Of a DNA stretch of 64,000 nucleotides, positions 1-8,541 are shown piece after piece. Below the pieces are notes generated by a model. It was given only the letters and a program-made list of their open reading frames with translations, did no database searches and was not told where the DNA came from. Numbering within the stretch: position 1 is the stretch's first letter; the number at the start of each line of letters is the position of its first letter. Location: positions 186,001 through 250,000 of the forward strand of contig JAEWYS010000008.1 in assembly GCA_023458555.1 (NCBI GenBank), given 5' to 3'. The translations under genes and the position numbers were made by a program. Origin of the DNA: Bacteroidota bacterium. GTDB lineage: Bacteria > Bacteroidota > Bacteroidia > Cytophagales > Cytophagaceae.

Positions 1-88
1 CATTGACCGGAGCAAGCGCTTTGGGATGTTTATCTGTAAAAGGTTTCAGCCGACTCCCGATTCCGGCAGCAAATATCATTGCTTTCAT
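1..88 (-). CDS. Sugar-1-phosphate nucleotidyltransferase, N-terminal fragment (MurU-like)
   Basis: Reading leftward from the ATG at 88 gives 29 codons up to the window edge, beginning MKAMIFAAGIGSRLKP and continuing with a TDKHPKA motif. This is the G-x-G-x-R-L-x-P nucleotide-binding signature of the NTP-transferase superfamily. Members join a sugar-1-phosphate to an NTP to make an NDP-sugar. The gene lies 48 bp downstream of a sugar-kinase fusion on the same strand. In peptidoglycan recycling the anomeric kinase AmgK is paired with the uridylyltransferase MurU, so MurU-like activity on MurNAc- or GlcNAc-1-phosphate is the likely role. That assignment rests on context; the signature alone also fits mannose- or glucose-1-phosphate enzymes. 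Confidence 0.75.
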   Translation of the reverse strand, partial: MKAMIFAAGIGSRLKPFTDKHPKALAPVN

Positions 89-136
89 AAATCACTATAT
101 TTTATCTATACCAACATTTACCAGGCAGGGTAATGA

Positions 137-1585
137 TCAGTTAATCCAGTTTTTGGCATCCTGTACCCGATGACTCAACTCGACCTGGCAACCGAATTTT
201 GTTCTGAGATGATCTGCCAGCTGATCCGCGGCAAAAACACTTCGATGCTGTCCTCCCGTGCATCCAAAGCTCACGGTAAGACTTTCAAAGTTCCGTTTCA
301 GATAGTCACCGACACTTATATCAATCAGACCATAGACATGCTGAAGAAAAGAAGGCATTTCGGTCCTGTACATCAGGAAATCAATAACCGGCTTGTCACG
401 ACCAGTCAGTTTTTTATATTCCTCATACCTGCCCGGGTTAAGGATACCCCGGCAGTCAAAAACAAAACCGCCGCCATTGCCTGAAGTATCTTCGGGAATA
501 CCACTTTTATAGGAAAAACTGCATATTTTAACAACCAGCTTACTTTCTTTCGTGGCTTTTATATTCTCGAAGCGCCGGATTACCGGCTCCTCAACCATTG
601 CCTGCAATACTTTTTGCAGTTCCGGCAGGCGGATCGGAAGTGTTTTATTTTCAAGAAACCATTGCAGGTTTTTCAATGCATACGGTATACTGCTGATAAA
701 ATGAGGCTTGCGCTCAAACAATCCCCTGAATCCATAAGCGCCCAGTGTCTGCAACATACGGATCAGGACAAAACCGTGATAGTTTTCTATAAAATCCTTG
801 TATACCAACTGGTTATTCAGTAGCTCGTTTGCTTTCTCAAAGTAATAAGTAACCAGTTCATCCCTCCACTCATACGGGAGTGCAGCTTTAGCCTGCCACA
901 ACATGGAAGCCACGTCATATTGCAACGCTCCCTGCATTCCACCCTGGTAGTCGATAAAGTATACATTATTATGATGCACCATTACATTTCTGCTCTGACA
1001 ATCGCGATGCATAAAGCATTTATTCCGCTCCTGGGTGAGGTAAAGACTCAGTGTTTCAAAATCATTAAGAAGAAGATTTTTGTCATAAGGAAGTTGGAGC
1101 GCCCGGAGAAAATAGTATTTGAAATATAAAAGATCAGAATAGATCGCCTGCCGGTCAAAGGAACGGGTGGCAATGCAAAAATCATAGTTCAGGCCTTTTC
1201 CACCTTTTATCTGCAAGTGGGCTAACTGATGCAATGTTTTCTGATACAGCTGAAAAGCGTTATCAGTAAACCCCTCCAGCTGAACGATGTCAAACAAAGA
1301 ATGGCTGCCAAGATCTGACTGGATATAAAAGTGACCATCTGCACTGCTATGGAATAACTCGGGAACTGCCACCTGATTTGCCAGAAAATGCCTGGAAAAC
1401 TCGATAAACGTTCTGTTTTCGGGCAGGTTCTGATTATAGGTAACAATATAAGAGCGCTGAGGATCAGTAACCCTGAAATAAAGCCTGTCACTTCCTGCCT
1501 TAGGCAGCTGTACAACATCTATATCGTTTAGCTCAGGTTTCCAGGATTTGAAAAAATCAGAGACCTGGTCAATTATTGTTGCCAT
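137..1585 (-). CDS. Sugar kinase (AmgK/APH-like) fused to RapZ C-terminal domain
   Basis: This 482-residue protein has two parts. Residues about 1-330 form an aminoglycoside-phosphotransferase-type kinase with the catalytic loop HRDCQSRN and metal site FIDYQGG; AmgK kinases with this fold phosphorylate MurNAc/GlcNAc at the anomeric carbon. Residues about 350-482 match the RapZ C-terminal domain, with FSYKSGIP, VFDCRGILNP and the signature GCTGGQHRSVF. In Escherichia coli that domain senses glucosamine-6-phosphate. The usual RapZ N-terminal P-loop ATPase domain is absent. The gene sits between an ABC-F gene (82 bp upstream) and the nucleotidyltransferase (48 bp downstream), all on the minus strand. 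The kinase probably works in cell-wall sugar salvage, with the RapZ domain sensing amino-sugar phosphate; the sensing role is inference. Confidence 0.82.
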   Translation of the reverse strand: MATIIDQVSDFFKSWKPELNDIDVVQLPKAGSDRLYFRVTDPQRSYIVTYNQNLPENRTFIEFSRHFLANQVAVPELFHSSADGHFYIQSDLGSHSLFDIVQLEGFTDNAFQLYQKTLHQLAHLQIKGGKGLNYDFCIATRSFDRQAIYSDLLYFKYYFLRALQLPYDKNLLLNDFETLSLYLTQERNKCFMHRDCQSRNVMVHHNNVYFIDYQGGMQGALQYDVASMLWQAKAALPYEWRDELVTYYFEKANELLNNQLVYKDFIENYHGFVLIRMLQTLGAYGFRGLFERKPHFISSIPYALKNLQWFLENKTLPIRLPELQKVLQAMVEEPVIRRFENIKATKESKLVVKICSFSYKSGIPEDTSGNGGGFVFDCRGILNPGRYEEYKKLTGRDKPVIDFLMYRTEMPSFLQHVYGLIDISVGDYLKRNFESLTVSFGCTGGQHRSVFAADQLADHLRTKFGCQVELSHRVQDAKNWIN

Positions 1586-1667
1586 ATTATTTTTCCGACG
1601 ATCAGTCTTTTAGTAATAAACTATTAAAAATGAAAAAACAGTCCATCCGGTGAATTAATTCCGCCTG

Positions 1668-3305
1668 TCAGGCTTTTCGCTCAATTTCCTTCAGATTACT
1701 CATCTTCTTATTGCGAAGAAACCCGTTTATATCCTCAAAATGCTCTTTCACCCGTTTATTGCCAAACTCAAATACTTTACCGGCCAGACCATCCAGAAAA
1801 TCTCTGTCGTGAGAAACAAGAATCAGTGTACCGTCAAATGCCTTCAGAGCTTCTTTTAATATATCTTTTGTTTTAATATCCAAATGGTTAGTCGGTTCAT
1901 CCAGAATCAGAAAATTGACAGGTTGAAGAAGAAGCTTGATCATGGCAAGCCGTGTCCTTTCTCCGCCGGACAATACTTTTACCTTTTTCTCAATGGTATC
2001 ACCGCTAAACATAAATGCACCGAGAATATCCTTGATTTTGGTCCGGATATCACCTACAGCAACCGTATCAATTGTTTGAAAAACAGTTAATTCGCCATCC
2101 AGTAATGAGGCCTGATTCTGAGCAAAATATCCGATTTGTGCATTATGCCCGAGCTGCAGTTTGCCCTCATAATCTATTTCGCCCATAATAGCCTTGATCA
2201 TAGTCGATTTTCCCTCGCCGTTTCTTCCCACAAAAGCAACTTTTTCGCCTCGTTCGATCGTCAGGGAAGCATCATTAAAAACAACATGATTACCATAGCT
2301 TTTACTTAAACCTTCTACTATCAAAGGGTAATTTCCCGATCTGGGAGCGGGAGGAAACCTGAGATTAAGATGTGAAGTATCTATCTCGTCAACTTCTACA
2401 AGTTCCATTTTTTCCAGCATTTTAACCCTTGACTGTACCTGAAGTGTTTTGGAATAGGTACCTTTAAACCGCTCAATAAACTCCTGAATATCGGCAATTT
2501 GTTTCTGTTGCTCATCATAGGCCTTTTGCTGCTGCTCACGACGTTCTTTGCGGAGTTGCAGATACTGGGTGTAGTTTACCTTATAGTCATAAATTCTGCC
2601 CATCGTCACTTCAATAGTCCGGTTGGTCAGATTATCGACAAAGGTTTTGTCGTGAGAGATGACAATGACGGCTTTAGCCTGATTGACCAGAAAATCCTCC
2701 AGCCATTGTATGGATTCAATATCCATATGATTGGTGGGCTCATCCAGTAAGATAAGATCGGGCTTTTGCAGAAGTATTTTAGCAAGCTCAATGCGCATAC
2801 GCCAGCCGCCGCTAAACTCACTGGTCGGACGTTTAAAATCGCTACGGAGGAATCCCAGACCCAACAACGTTTTTTCTACTTCCGCATCAAAATTTATATC
2901 TTCAATTGAATAATACTTCTCACTCAGCTCCGAAACCTGCGTAATAATATCCATATACTCATCCGATTCATAATCTGTCCGTGTTTCCAGAGCATGGTTC
3001 AGCTCGTCGATTTTATTTTTCATCTCAAAGAGCTGAGAAAAAGCTTTTGATGCTTCTTCAAAAACCGAACACTTATCTTCAGTCAGCAGATGTTGGGGAA
3101 GATAGGCAATTACAGCTTCTTTAGGTGCTGATATTTTACCTCTGGTTGGTTTGTTTACACCTGCTATTATCTTGAGCAGGGTAGATTTTCCTGCACCATT
3201 TTTTCCCATAAGAGCAATGCGATCATTTTCATTAATATTGAATGTAACATTGCTAAAGAGTGTTGAACCATTAAATTCAACCGCTACTGCATCAACTGAA
3301 ATCAT
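1668..3305 (-). CDS. ABC-F family ATPase
   Basis: The 545-residue protein has two ABC ATPase domains and no membrane segment, the layout of ABC-F proteins that act on ribosomes. Domain 1 has Walker A GKNGAGKST, signature FSGGW and Walker B LILLDEPTNHMD. Domain 2 has GRNGEGKST, LSGGERTRLA and LILDEPTNHLD. Between them lies a charged Arg/Gln-rich linker (about residues 240-310), the position of the P-site tRNA interaction motif. Both domains appear competent for ATP hydrolysis. Length is normal for the Uup/YbiT/Ettan group. It may protect or rescue ribosomes at hard-to-translate sites; antibiotic resistance cannot be inferred. It is first in a minus-strand run ending with the kinase/RapZ fusion and nucleotidyltransferase. 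Confidence 0.9.
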   Translation of the reverse strand: MISVDAVAVEFNGSTLFSNVTFNINENDRIALMGKNGAGKSTLLKIIAGVNKPTRGKISAPKEAVIAYLPQHLLTEDKCSVFEEASKAFSQLFEMKNKIDELNHALETRTDYESDEYMDIITQVSELSEKYYSIEDINFDAEVEKTLLGLGFLRSDFKRPTSEFSGGWRMRIELAKILLQKPDLILLDEPTNHMDIESIQWLEDFLVNQAKAVIVISHDKTFVDNLTNRTIEVTMGRIYDYKVNYTQYLQLRKERREQQQKAYDEQQKQIADIQEFIERFKGTYSKTLQVQSRVKMLEKMELVEVDEIDTSHLNLRFPPAPRSGNYPLIVEGLSKSYGNHVVFNDASLTIERGEKVAFVGRNGEGKSTMIKAIMGEIDYEGKLQLGHNAQIGYFAQNQASLLDGELTVFQTIDTVAVGDIRTKIKDILGAFMFSGDTIEKKVKVLSGGERTRLAMIKLLLQPVNFLILDEPTNHLDIKTKDILKEALKAFDGTLILVSHDRDFLDGLAGKVFEFGNKRVKEHFEDINGFLRNKKMSNLKEIERKA

Positions 3306-3387
3306 ACTATTCTAACCAAGATTTTAATGAGCAAAGATAGTTTTAATGTAAACGAAGTACAAAGAATATACGCATGGCACGAAAAAG

Positions 3388-3421
3388 AAAAGGAGACGGT
3401 CCCGAAAGTCAGTCTCCTTTT
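3388..3421 (-). terminator. Intrinsic terminator downstream of amtB (distal)
   Basis: A 10-bp perfect stem (3388-3397 with 3412-3421, core GGAGAC/GTCTCC) is followed on the minus strand by a T-rich run. With the adjacent hairpin at 3431-3455 it makes a tandem terminator between amtB and the ABC-F gene. Confidence 0.6.
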
Positions 3422-3430
3422 TAAAAAATA

Positions 3431-3455
3431 AGGCTGTCCCGTTCTGAGACAGCCT
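3431..3455 (-). terminator. Intrinsic terminator downstream of amtB (proximal)
   Basis: An 8-bp stem (AGGCTGTC with GACAGCCT, 10-nt loop) begins 28 bases past the amtB stop codon. On the minus strand it is followed by TTATTTTTT. Confidence 0.65.
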
Positions 3456-3482
3456 CTTTGTCAAAACCTGTCATTCAATTAA

Positions 3483-4883
3483 CTAAATTTTCGCAGGGTA
3501 CCCTTCTACAGTAGCAGTCACCGATGTTGCACCGACCCATGACAGATAACCTTCTCCATGCTGGCTATTGTCAAGTCCGGCTTTTTCTTCAATTTCTTCT
3601 ACACGAAGAGGGGAGATAAGATTGGTAAGCCACAACAGGATCATAGATCCTCCGAAAGCAAACACAGAAGAGATAACCAGGGCAATCGTATGGCTAAGGA
3701 ACAGCTTGGTCTCACCGAAAAACAATCCGTTATCTCCTTCCGGAATTGCGCCATTTACGGCATTGGTTGCAAAAACACCTGTAAGAATCATGCCTACCAT
3801 ACCACCTACACCATGACAAGGAAATACATCAAGAGTATCATCAAGCTGAGTTTTTGAAGTTCTGTAATCTACAAGTACACTTGAGACAAGACTGGCGACA
3901 ATACCAATGACAATAGAATGTGAAATTGTAACAAACCCTGCGGCCGGAGTGATTGCAACCAATCCTACTACTGCACCTATGCACATACCCATCGCATTGG
4001 GCTTTTTACCTTTTACCGCATCAAAGAACATCCAGGCAAGTGCAGCTGCAGCAGAAGCAGCAGTTGTTGTCATAGCCGCTACAGCGGAAAGCTGATTTGC
4101 ACCCAATGCAGACCCTGCGTTGAAGCCGAACCAGCCAAACCAAAGAAGACCGGTGCCAAGCATAACCAGGGGAATATTGGCAGGATTGTGTTCAGCTTTA
4201 CTGCGTTTACGAAGATAAATCGCAGAGGCAAGAGCTGCCCAACCTGCTGACATATGCACGACAGTACCTCCGGCAAAGTCAAGTACACCCATTTGAGCAA
4301 AAATTCCGTCCGGATGCCATGTCCAGTGAGCAAGAGGAGTATATATAAAAATTACAAACAAACAAATGAACAGCACATAGGAGGTAAACCGGATCCGTTC
4401 AGCAAATGCTCCGGTAATAAGGGCAGGAGTGATGATTGCAAACTTTAGCTGATAAAGTGCAAACAGCAACAGCGGTATGGTGGCTGCATTAACCCAGGGA
4501 GCGCCATCCATGACACCCTTGAACATGAAAAATGTACCGGGATTGCCGATCAGACCATTGATGCTCTCTCCAAAAGCAAGACTAAACCCTACAACGATCC
4601 ACAAAATGGAAACAACGGCCATTGATATGAAACTCTGCAGCATGGTCGAAATCACATTTTTTGAGTTAACCATACCACCGTAAAAGAAAGCAAGACCCGG
4701 AGTCATTATAAAAACCAGCGCTGCTGCAGTAAGCATCCATGCGGTATCTCCGATACTCAGCTGGCTTCCATAAGTCTCCCAGTAGCTTTCATTATTTAGC
4801 GAGGGCACCCCGCCAAAGATAAGAGAAAGTATCCCTATACCGATCAATACGATAAAAGGGACAATTGATAGTTGCTTTTTCAT
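3483..4883 (-). CDS. amtB: Ammonium transporter, AmtB/Amt family
   Basis: This 466-residue integral membrane protein conducts ammonium/ammonia across the inner membrane. It starts with a hydrophobic leader segment and has about eleven predicted helices. Family landmarks are the MTPGLAFFYGG motif, DFAGGTVVHMSAG with the first pore histidine, and PCHGVGGMVG with the second. It is somewhat longer than the roughly 400-430 residues of many family members because of the leader and loop segments. No glnK/PII gene is adjacent, so any PII control would act from elsewhere. The upstream 260 bp are very A/T-rich and hold no gene. Two terminators follow, so it is probably transcribed alone. Confidence 0.95.
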   Translation of the reverse strand: MKKQLSIVPFIVLIGIGILSLIFGGVPSLNNESYWETYGSQLSIGDTAWMLTAAALVFIMTPGLAFFYGGMVNSKNVISTMLQSFISMAVVSILWIVVGFSLAFGESINGLIGNPGTFFMFKGVMDGAPWVNAATIPLLLFALYQLKFAIITPALITGAFAERIRFTSYVLFICLFVIFIYTPLAHWTWHPDGIFAQMGVLDFAGGTVVHMSAGWAALASAIYLRKRSKAEHNPANIPLVMLGTGLLWFGWFGFNAGSALGANQLSAVAAMTTTAASAAAALAWMFFDAVKGKKPNAMGMCIGAVVGLVAITPAAGFVTISHSIVIGIVASLVSSVLVDYRTSKTQLDDTLDVFPCHGVGGMVGMILTGVFATNAVNGAIPEGDNGLFFGETKLFLSHTIALVISSVFAFGGSMILLWLTNLISPLRVEEIEEKAGLDNSQHGEGYLSWVGATSVTATVEGYPAKI

Positions 4884-5092
4884 GTTAATAAAATGGTTAG
4901 TTATACGATTGGTTGGTTAGTATTTTGACGCAATTTTATTAAAAAAATATATAACTTCAATTATAAGCCTGGAAAAACAACTTAGTTTTTATAAAGAAAC
5001 ATTAAATTTTTATTTTAAAGTTAAAATTTAGACATTCTTTTAATATTTATATTGCTTTATAATAGAATACTAGCCCGGATTTTTTCCAATAA

Positions 5093-5124
5093 AAAAGCCT
5101 CAACAGATGTCCGTTGAGGCTTTT
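5093..5124 (-). terminator. Intrinsic terminator of the adhesin-PorP-PorE operon
   Basis: A 12-bp perfect stem (AAAAGCCTCAAC with GTTGAGGCTTTT, 8-nt loop) lies 23 bases past the PorE-like stop codon. On the minus strand it is followed by a T-rich tract. It marks the end of the operon running from about 15.75 kb. Confidence 0.85.
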
Positions 5125-5147
5125 CAGTGCTGTAGATGCAGCTTTTA

Positions 5148-7544
5148 CTACATCCCGCTGGTCTTTACGACCAGAAACTCAGTCCTTCTGTTCAAGGCAT
5201 GCTCATCTTCGGAACACTTCACTATTTTCGTTCCTTCACACCCGCAATGATTAATCAGACGGCTTTCTCCATAGCCTTTACCATAAATTCTGTCTTCATC
5301 AATCCCTTTCGAAATAATATACTCAGCAGATGCTTTAGCTCTTTTATCAGATAAGGAAAGATTGGAAGCGGCGCTGCCCCGGCAATCCGTATGAGCTCCT
5401 AATTCAATTATGATTCCCTTATTCTCATTCATTACTTCCACGATCTTATCCAGTTCGGACGCGGCATCAGAACGGATGTCCCATTTGCCAAGATCAAAAT
5501 AAATAGGATTAAGATTGAAGATCTTTCCTATGTCCGTTCCCACCTTTATTTTATCCATTACAAGATCCAGTCTCTTATGAAGATTGACAACAGTATCCGA
5601 TACAATGGTATTAAAAGGGATGCTTCTTGTCAGATAATTTGTTTTTACAAGATGAATATTGAACCCAATAGAATCCTTAACCCGCAGCTCCTCCAGCATT
5701 TCTCTGAAAATACCATTCGAAAGAGTATGTAATGAGAAGATCTCCTTATGTGTATTCTTGTCTTTTATGATTACATGGACGCTGTCGATCGGCTCACCGG
5801 TTTCACGATCCGTAACAAGCCCTACAAGAGCTACATCAATTTTGTTCCACATATAAAGATCATGTCTGATCTGCTTGTCAGTAACATTGACTGTATTGAA
5901 AGCTTCAGTTGTATCAAAATAGCTTCTTCTAGAAGCCGAAAGCTGATAATATTCATCAAAATCAAGCTCAAGCTGGTACTGCCCGACACTATCCGCCCTG
6001 ACGGAGGCCACTTCCTTGCCATTATTATCTGTAAGAGAGATTTTTGTACCCGGCAGCTCTTTCATCGTGATCTTATCGCGGACAGTACCTTCCAGCATAA
6101 TGGTTTTGACAGCAGTAAACATGTAAATATCATCATCAAAACCGCCAAAATCTCTGTTGGAGCTTAGAAAGCCTTTCTTTCCTTTGTCCCACAGTACAAT
6201 TCCGAAATCATCCTTTTTAGAACTGATCGGATAGTTAAGATGGCTAACCTGATCTTTTTCATATTTAAATATGTCAAGTCCGCCCAGTCCGGGATGCCCG
6301 TTAGATGAAAAATACAATACATCTTTTTCATCAATATAAGGAAACAGCTCATTGCCCGGCGTATTTACCTTACTTCCAAGATTGACAGGCTTTGACCATT
6401 TCCCGTTTCTGAAGGCAGATTTGTAAATATCGGATCCTCCTTTTCCGCCCGGCATATCAGACGAAAAATACAGAGTTTTGCCATCGGCAGATAAAGATGG
6501 ATGTCCTACAGAATACTCGTCACTATTAAACGGAAACTCTGTGACTTTTCCCCAGTCTCCGCTGTCTTCATCCTTATAGGCAATATATAGTTTCAGGCGG
6601 GTTACATTCATACCATCTCTTTTGGCGAAAAACTTGTTATAGTTATTTCGTGTAAAGATGATCATATTCTGTTCCTTATTGAAAGTAGCCGGCCCGTCAT
6701 GAAATTTTGTATTGATTTTAGGGCTGAAAAGCGTCGGCTCTGCATTGTTGGCTGCTTTTTTATCTTCTTTAAATGTGTGAGCGTAATAGCCGACAGTATA
6801 AGAGTCATTGCTGGTAGAATACGTCTCATCAGAATGCAGCCCTTTATTTGCCAGTGTATAAGAGTACTTCTTCGATGAAGAGTCTTCTGCATACATATCC
6901 GTTTCATACGGCCAGTACTTTATGCCGGCTGTATCCAGATAGTACAGATCAAGAAAAGCCGAATTATTCCACGAATGAACTCGTCTGATTCCATGTTCCT
7001 GTTTGCGGGAACTGCAAAATACGATACCATCCCCGTAAAAAACCGGACTAAAGTCAGACTGGCCAGAGTTGAAGTTAACCTTCTTTACAGAATAGTTTAC
7101 TGAATCTTTATAGAAATCATTTATCCGCTGGCTGTAAGCCTCCAAAAATGCCTTCCCGCGCTCATCACGATGTCCGGTAAGATCAACATATTTTTCAAAC
7201 CAGGCTACTGATTTTTCATAGTGGCCGTTTTGTGCAAGCGTCTGTGCATATTCAAATATGGCTCTTTCGTCTTTTTCGGCAACTCCTGTTGTATCCTCAA
7301 AGAATGCTGAATATACTCTTTCCGCGTTGCGCATATCGCCAATATTGTAATAGGAGTTGGCCAGATTTTTGAGCACTACGGGGGTAGGACTCAAAAACTT
7401 CAATGCCTTCTCATAGTGTTCTATGGCATGCGCGTATTTCATCCTGTCGTATTGCTTGTGGGCAAAGTTAAAACTGCCCTGAGCAACGACATTGCCAACT
7501 TGCAACAGAATGGCGATCAGAATAGAAGCAATACTAAATTTCAT
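5148..7544 (-). CDS. PorE-like OmpA-family T9SS anchor (TPR, propeller, CRD, OmpA)
   Basis: The protein has about 798 residues from the chosen ATG, which gives a clean signal peptide ending VVAQ; a start nine codons upstream is also open. Domain order is TPR (about 20-150), WD40/PD40 beta-propeller blades (about 150-470, motifs YFSSDMPGGKGG and YFSSNGHPGLGG), two carboxypeptidase-regulatory-like beta domains (about 480-640) and an OmpA peptidoglycan-binding domain (about 680-790, with GAHTDCRG and NRRTEF). This is the architecture of PorE, which links T9SS outer-membrane parts to the cell wall. It is last in an operon behind a PorP/SprF protein and a giant CHU_C adhesin. Paralogues with this layout are common, so it may be a substrate-specific partner and not the core PorE. 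Confidence 0.85.
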   Translation of the reverse strand: MKFSIASILIAILLQVGNVVAQGSFNFAHKQYDRMKYAHAIEHYEKALKFLSPTPVVLKNLANSYYNIGDMRNAERVYSAFFEDTTGVAEKDERAIFEYAQTLAQNGHYEKSVAWFEKYVDLTGHRDERGKAFLEAYSQRINDFYKDSVNYSVKKVNFNSGQSDFSPVFYGDGIVFCSSRKQEHGIRRVHSWNNSAFLDLYYLDTAGIKYWPYETDMYAEDSSSKKYSYTLANKGLHSDETYSTSNDSYTVGYYAHTFKEDKKAANNAEPTLFSPKINTKFHDGPATFNKEQNMIIFTRNNYNKFFAKRDGMNVTRLKLYIAYKDEDSGDWGKVTEFPFNSDEYSVGHPSLSADGKTLYFSSDMPGGKGGSDIYKSAFRNGKWSKPVNLGSKVNTPGNELFPYIDEKDVLYFSSNGHPGLGGLDIFKYEKDQVSHLNYPISSKKDDFGIVLWDKGKKGFLSSNRDFGGFDDDIYMFTAVKTIMLEGTVRDKITMKELPGTKISLTDNNGKEVASVRADSVGQYQLELDFDEYYQLSASRRSYFDTTEAFNTVNVTDKQIRHDLYMWNKIDVALVGLVTDRETGEPIDSVHVIIKDKNTHKEIFSLHTLSNGIFREMLEELRVKDSIGFNIHLVKTNYLTRSIPFNTIVSDTVVNLHKRLDLVMDKIKVGTDIGKIFNLNPIYFDLGKWDIRSDAASELDKIVEVMNENKGIIIELGAHTDCRGSAASNLSLSDKRAKASAEYIISKGIDEDRIYGKGYGESRLINHCGCEGTKIVKCSEDEHALNRRTEFLVVKTSGM

Positions 7545-7574
7545 ATAATATAGCAGAAAATAGAGATTCACACA

Positions 7575-8507
7575 TTAGAAATACCGGGGCGTAATCATTT
7601 TGCCCTTATCATAGCCCAATTCATAACGAAGCATTACCTCATGCGTTCCCATGTTGTAGTAACGGACCCTGGTATGAGAATAATCGAAAGCATATCCGAA
7701 TCTCAGCTGATCAAGTAGCTGCACTTCCAGAAGGAATACCGGGGCGTCAAGGCTTCTGTATGAAAGTCCAACCGCAATACGGTCATGAAACCACAAATTG
7801 GCATTCAAATCCATTTGAATCGGCGCCCCATACACCTGCTTGATCAATGTCGATGGTTTCAGCTTCATATAGTGATTGAGATCAAATACATAACCGGCGA
7901 TCAGAAATAAATGCCTGTACTGCCTGGCAAATGCCTGTTGGCCGCCAAAACCTGCATACGTCAATTTGTTGTTCAAAACGTGCGGCATAGACAAACCAAT
8001 ATAAAAACGGTCATTATTCAGATAAAGTCCGAGCCCCAGATTGGGAAGTATTCGGTTTACATTCTGCGCAAATGCCGGATCATCAGTTTCTCCGTGTTCG
8101 CTCAATTTTACTTCAGTATAGTTGGCTCTGTAGTTCATAGCACCGGCAGATGCGCCCATAGACAGAAGCAGATTGCTGTTTAATCTGACTCTGTATGCAT
8201 AGTTGGCATAGAACCCGGTGTTATTGACCACCCCGATCCGGTCATTATATACCACCAGTCCCCCGCCCATAGTTTCGCCGCGCAGAGGCATATCCGCGCT
8301 AAAAGTCATTGTTTCGGGCGCCCCCTTTACATTCAGCCACTGCTTCCGGTACAGAGCGTTCAGACTGACAACATCTCTGCTTCCTGTATAAGCAGGATTA
8401 ATCAGCATTGTATTAAACATGTATTGTGAAAACAATGCATCTTGCTGAGCCTGCACCATGTTCAACGTGCAGATAACAACTGTAATTGATAATATGATTC
8501 TTTTCAT
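7575..8507 (-). CDS. PorP/SprF-family T9SS outer-membrane protein
   Basis: The ATG at 8507 is preferred because it gives a short signal peptide ending MVQAQ; an upstream in-frame start adds eight charged residues. The mature protein begins with the family hallmark of a Q-rich stretch, FSQYMFN and INPAYTGSR, then alternating beta strands of a membrane barrel and a C-terminal SHE/THEVMLRY-type strand. In Flavobacterium johnsoniae, SprF-type proteins are paired with specific adhesins such as SprB and are needed for their secretion or surface attachment. Here it lies 35 bp downstream of a giant adhesin and 31 bp upstream of the PorE-like gene, so it probably serves that adhesin. The pairing follows family precedent. 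Confidence 0.9.
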   Translation of the reverse strand: MKRIILSITVVICTLNMVQAQQDALFSQYMFNTMLINPAYTGSRDVVSLNALYRKQWLNVKGAPETMTFSADMPLRGETMGGGLVVYNDRIGVVNNTGFYANYAYRVRLNSNLLLSMGASAGAMNYRANYTEVKLSEHGETDDPAFAQNVNRILPNLGLGLYLNNDRFYIGLSMPHVLNNKLTYAGFGGQQAFARQYRHLFLIAGYVFDLNHYMKLKPSTLIKQVYGAPIQMDLNANLWFHDRIAVGLSYRSLDAPVFLLEVQLLDQLRFGYAFDYSHTRVRYYNMGTHEVMLRYELGYDKGKMITPRYF

Positions 8508-8541
8508 TTGTCCTGATGCTTTTTTGATCAATCCTTCAGCA

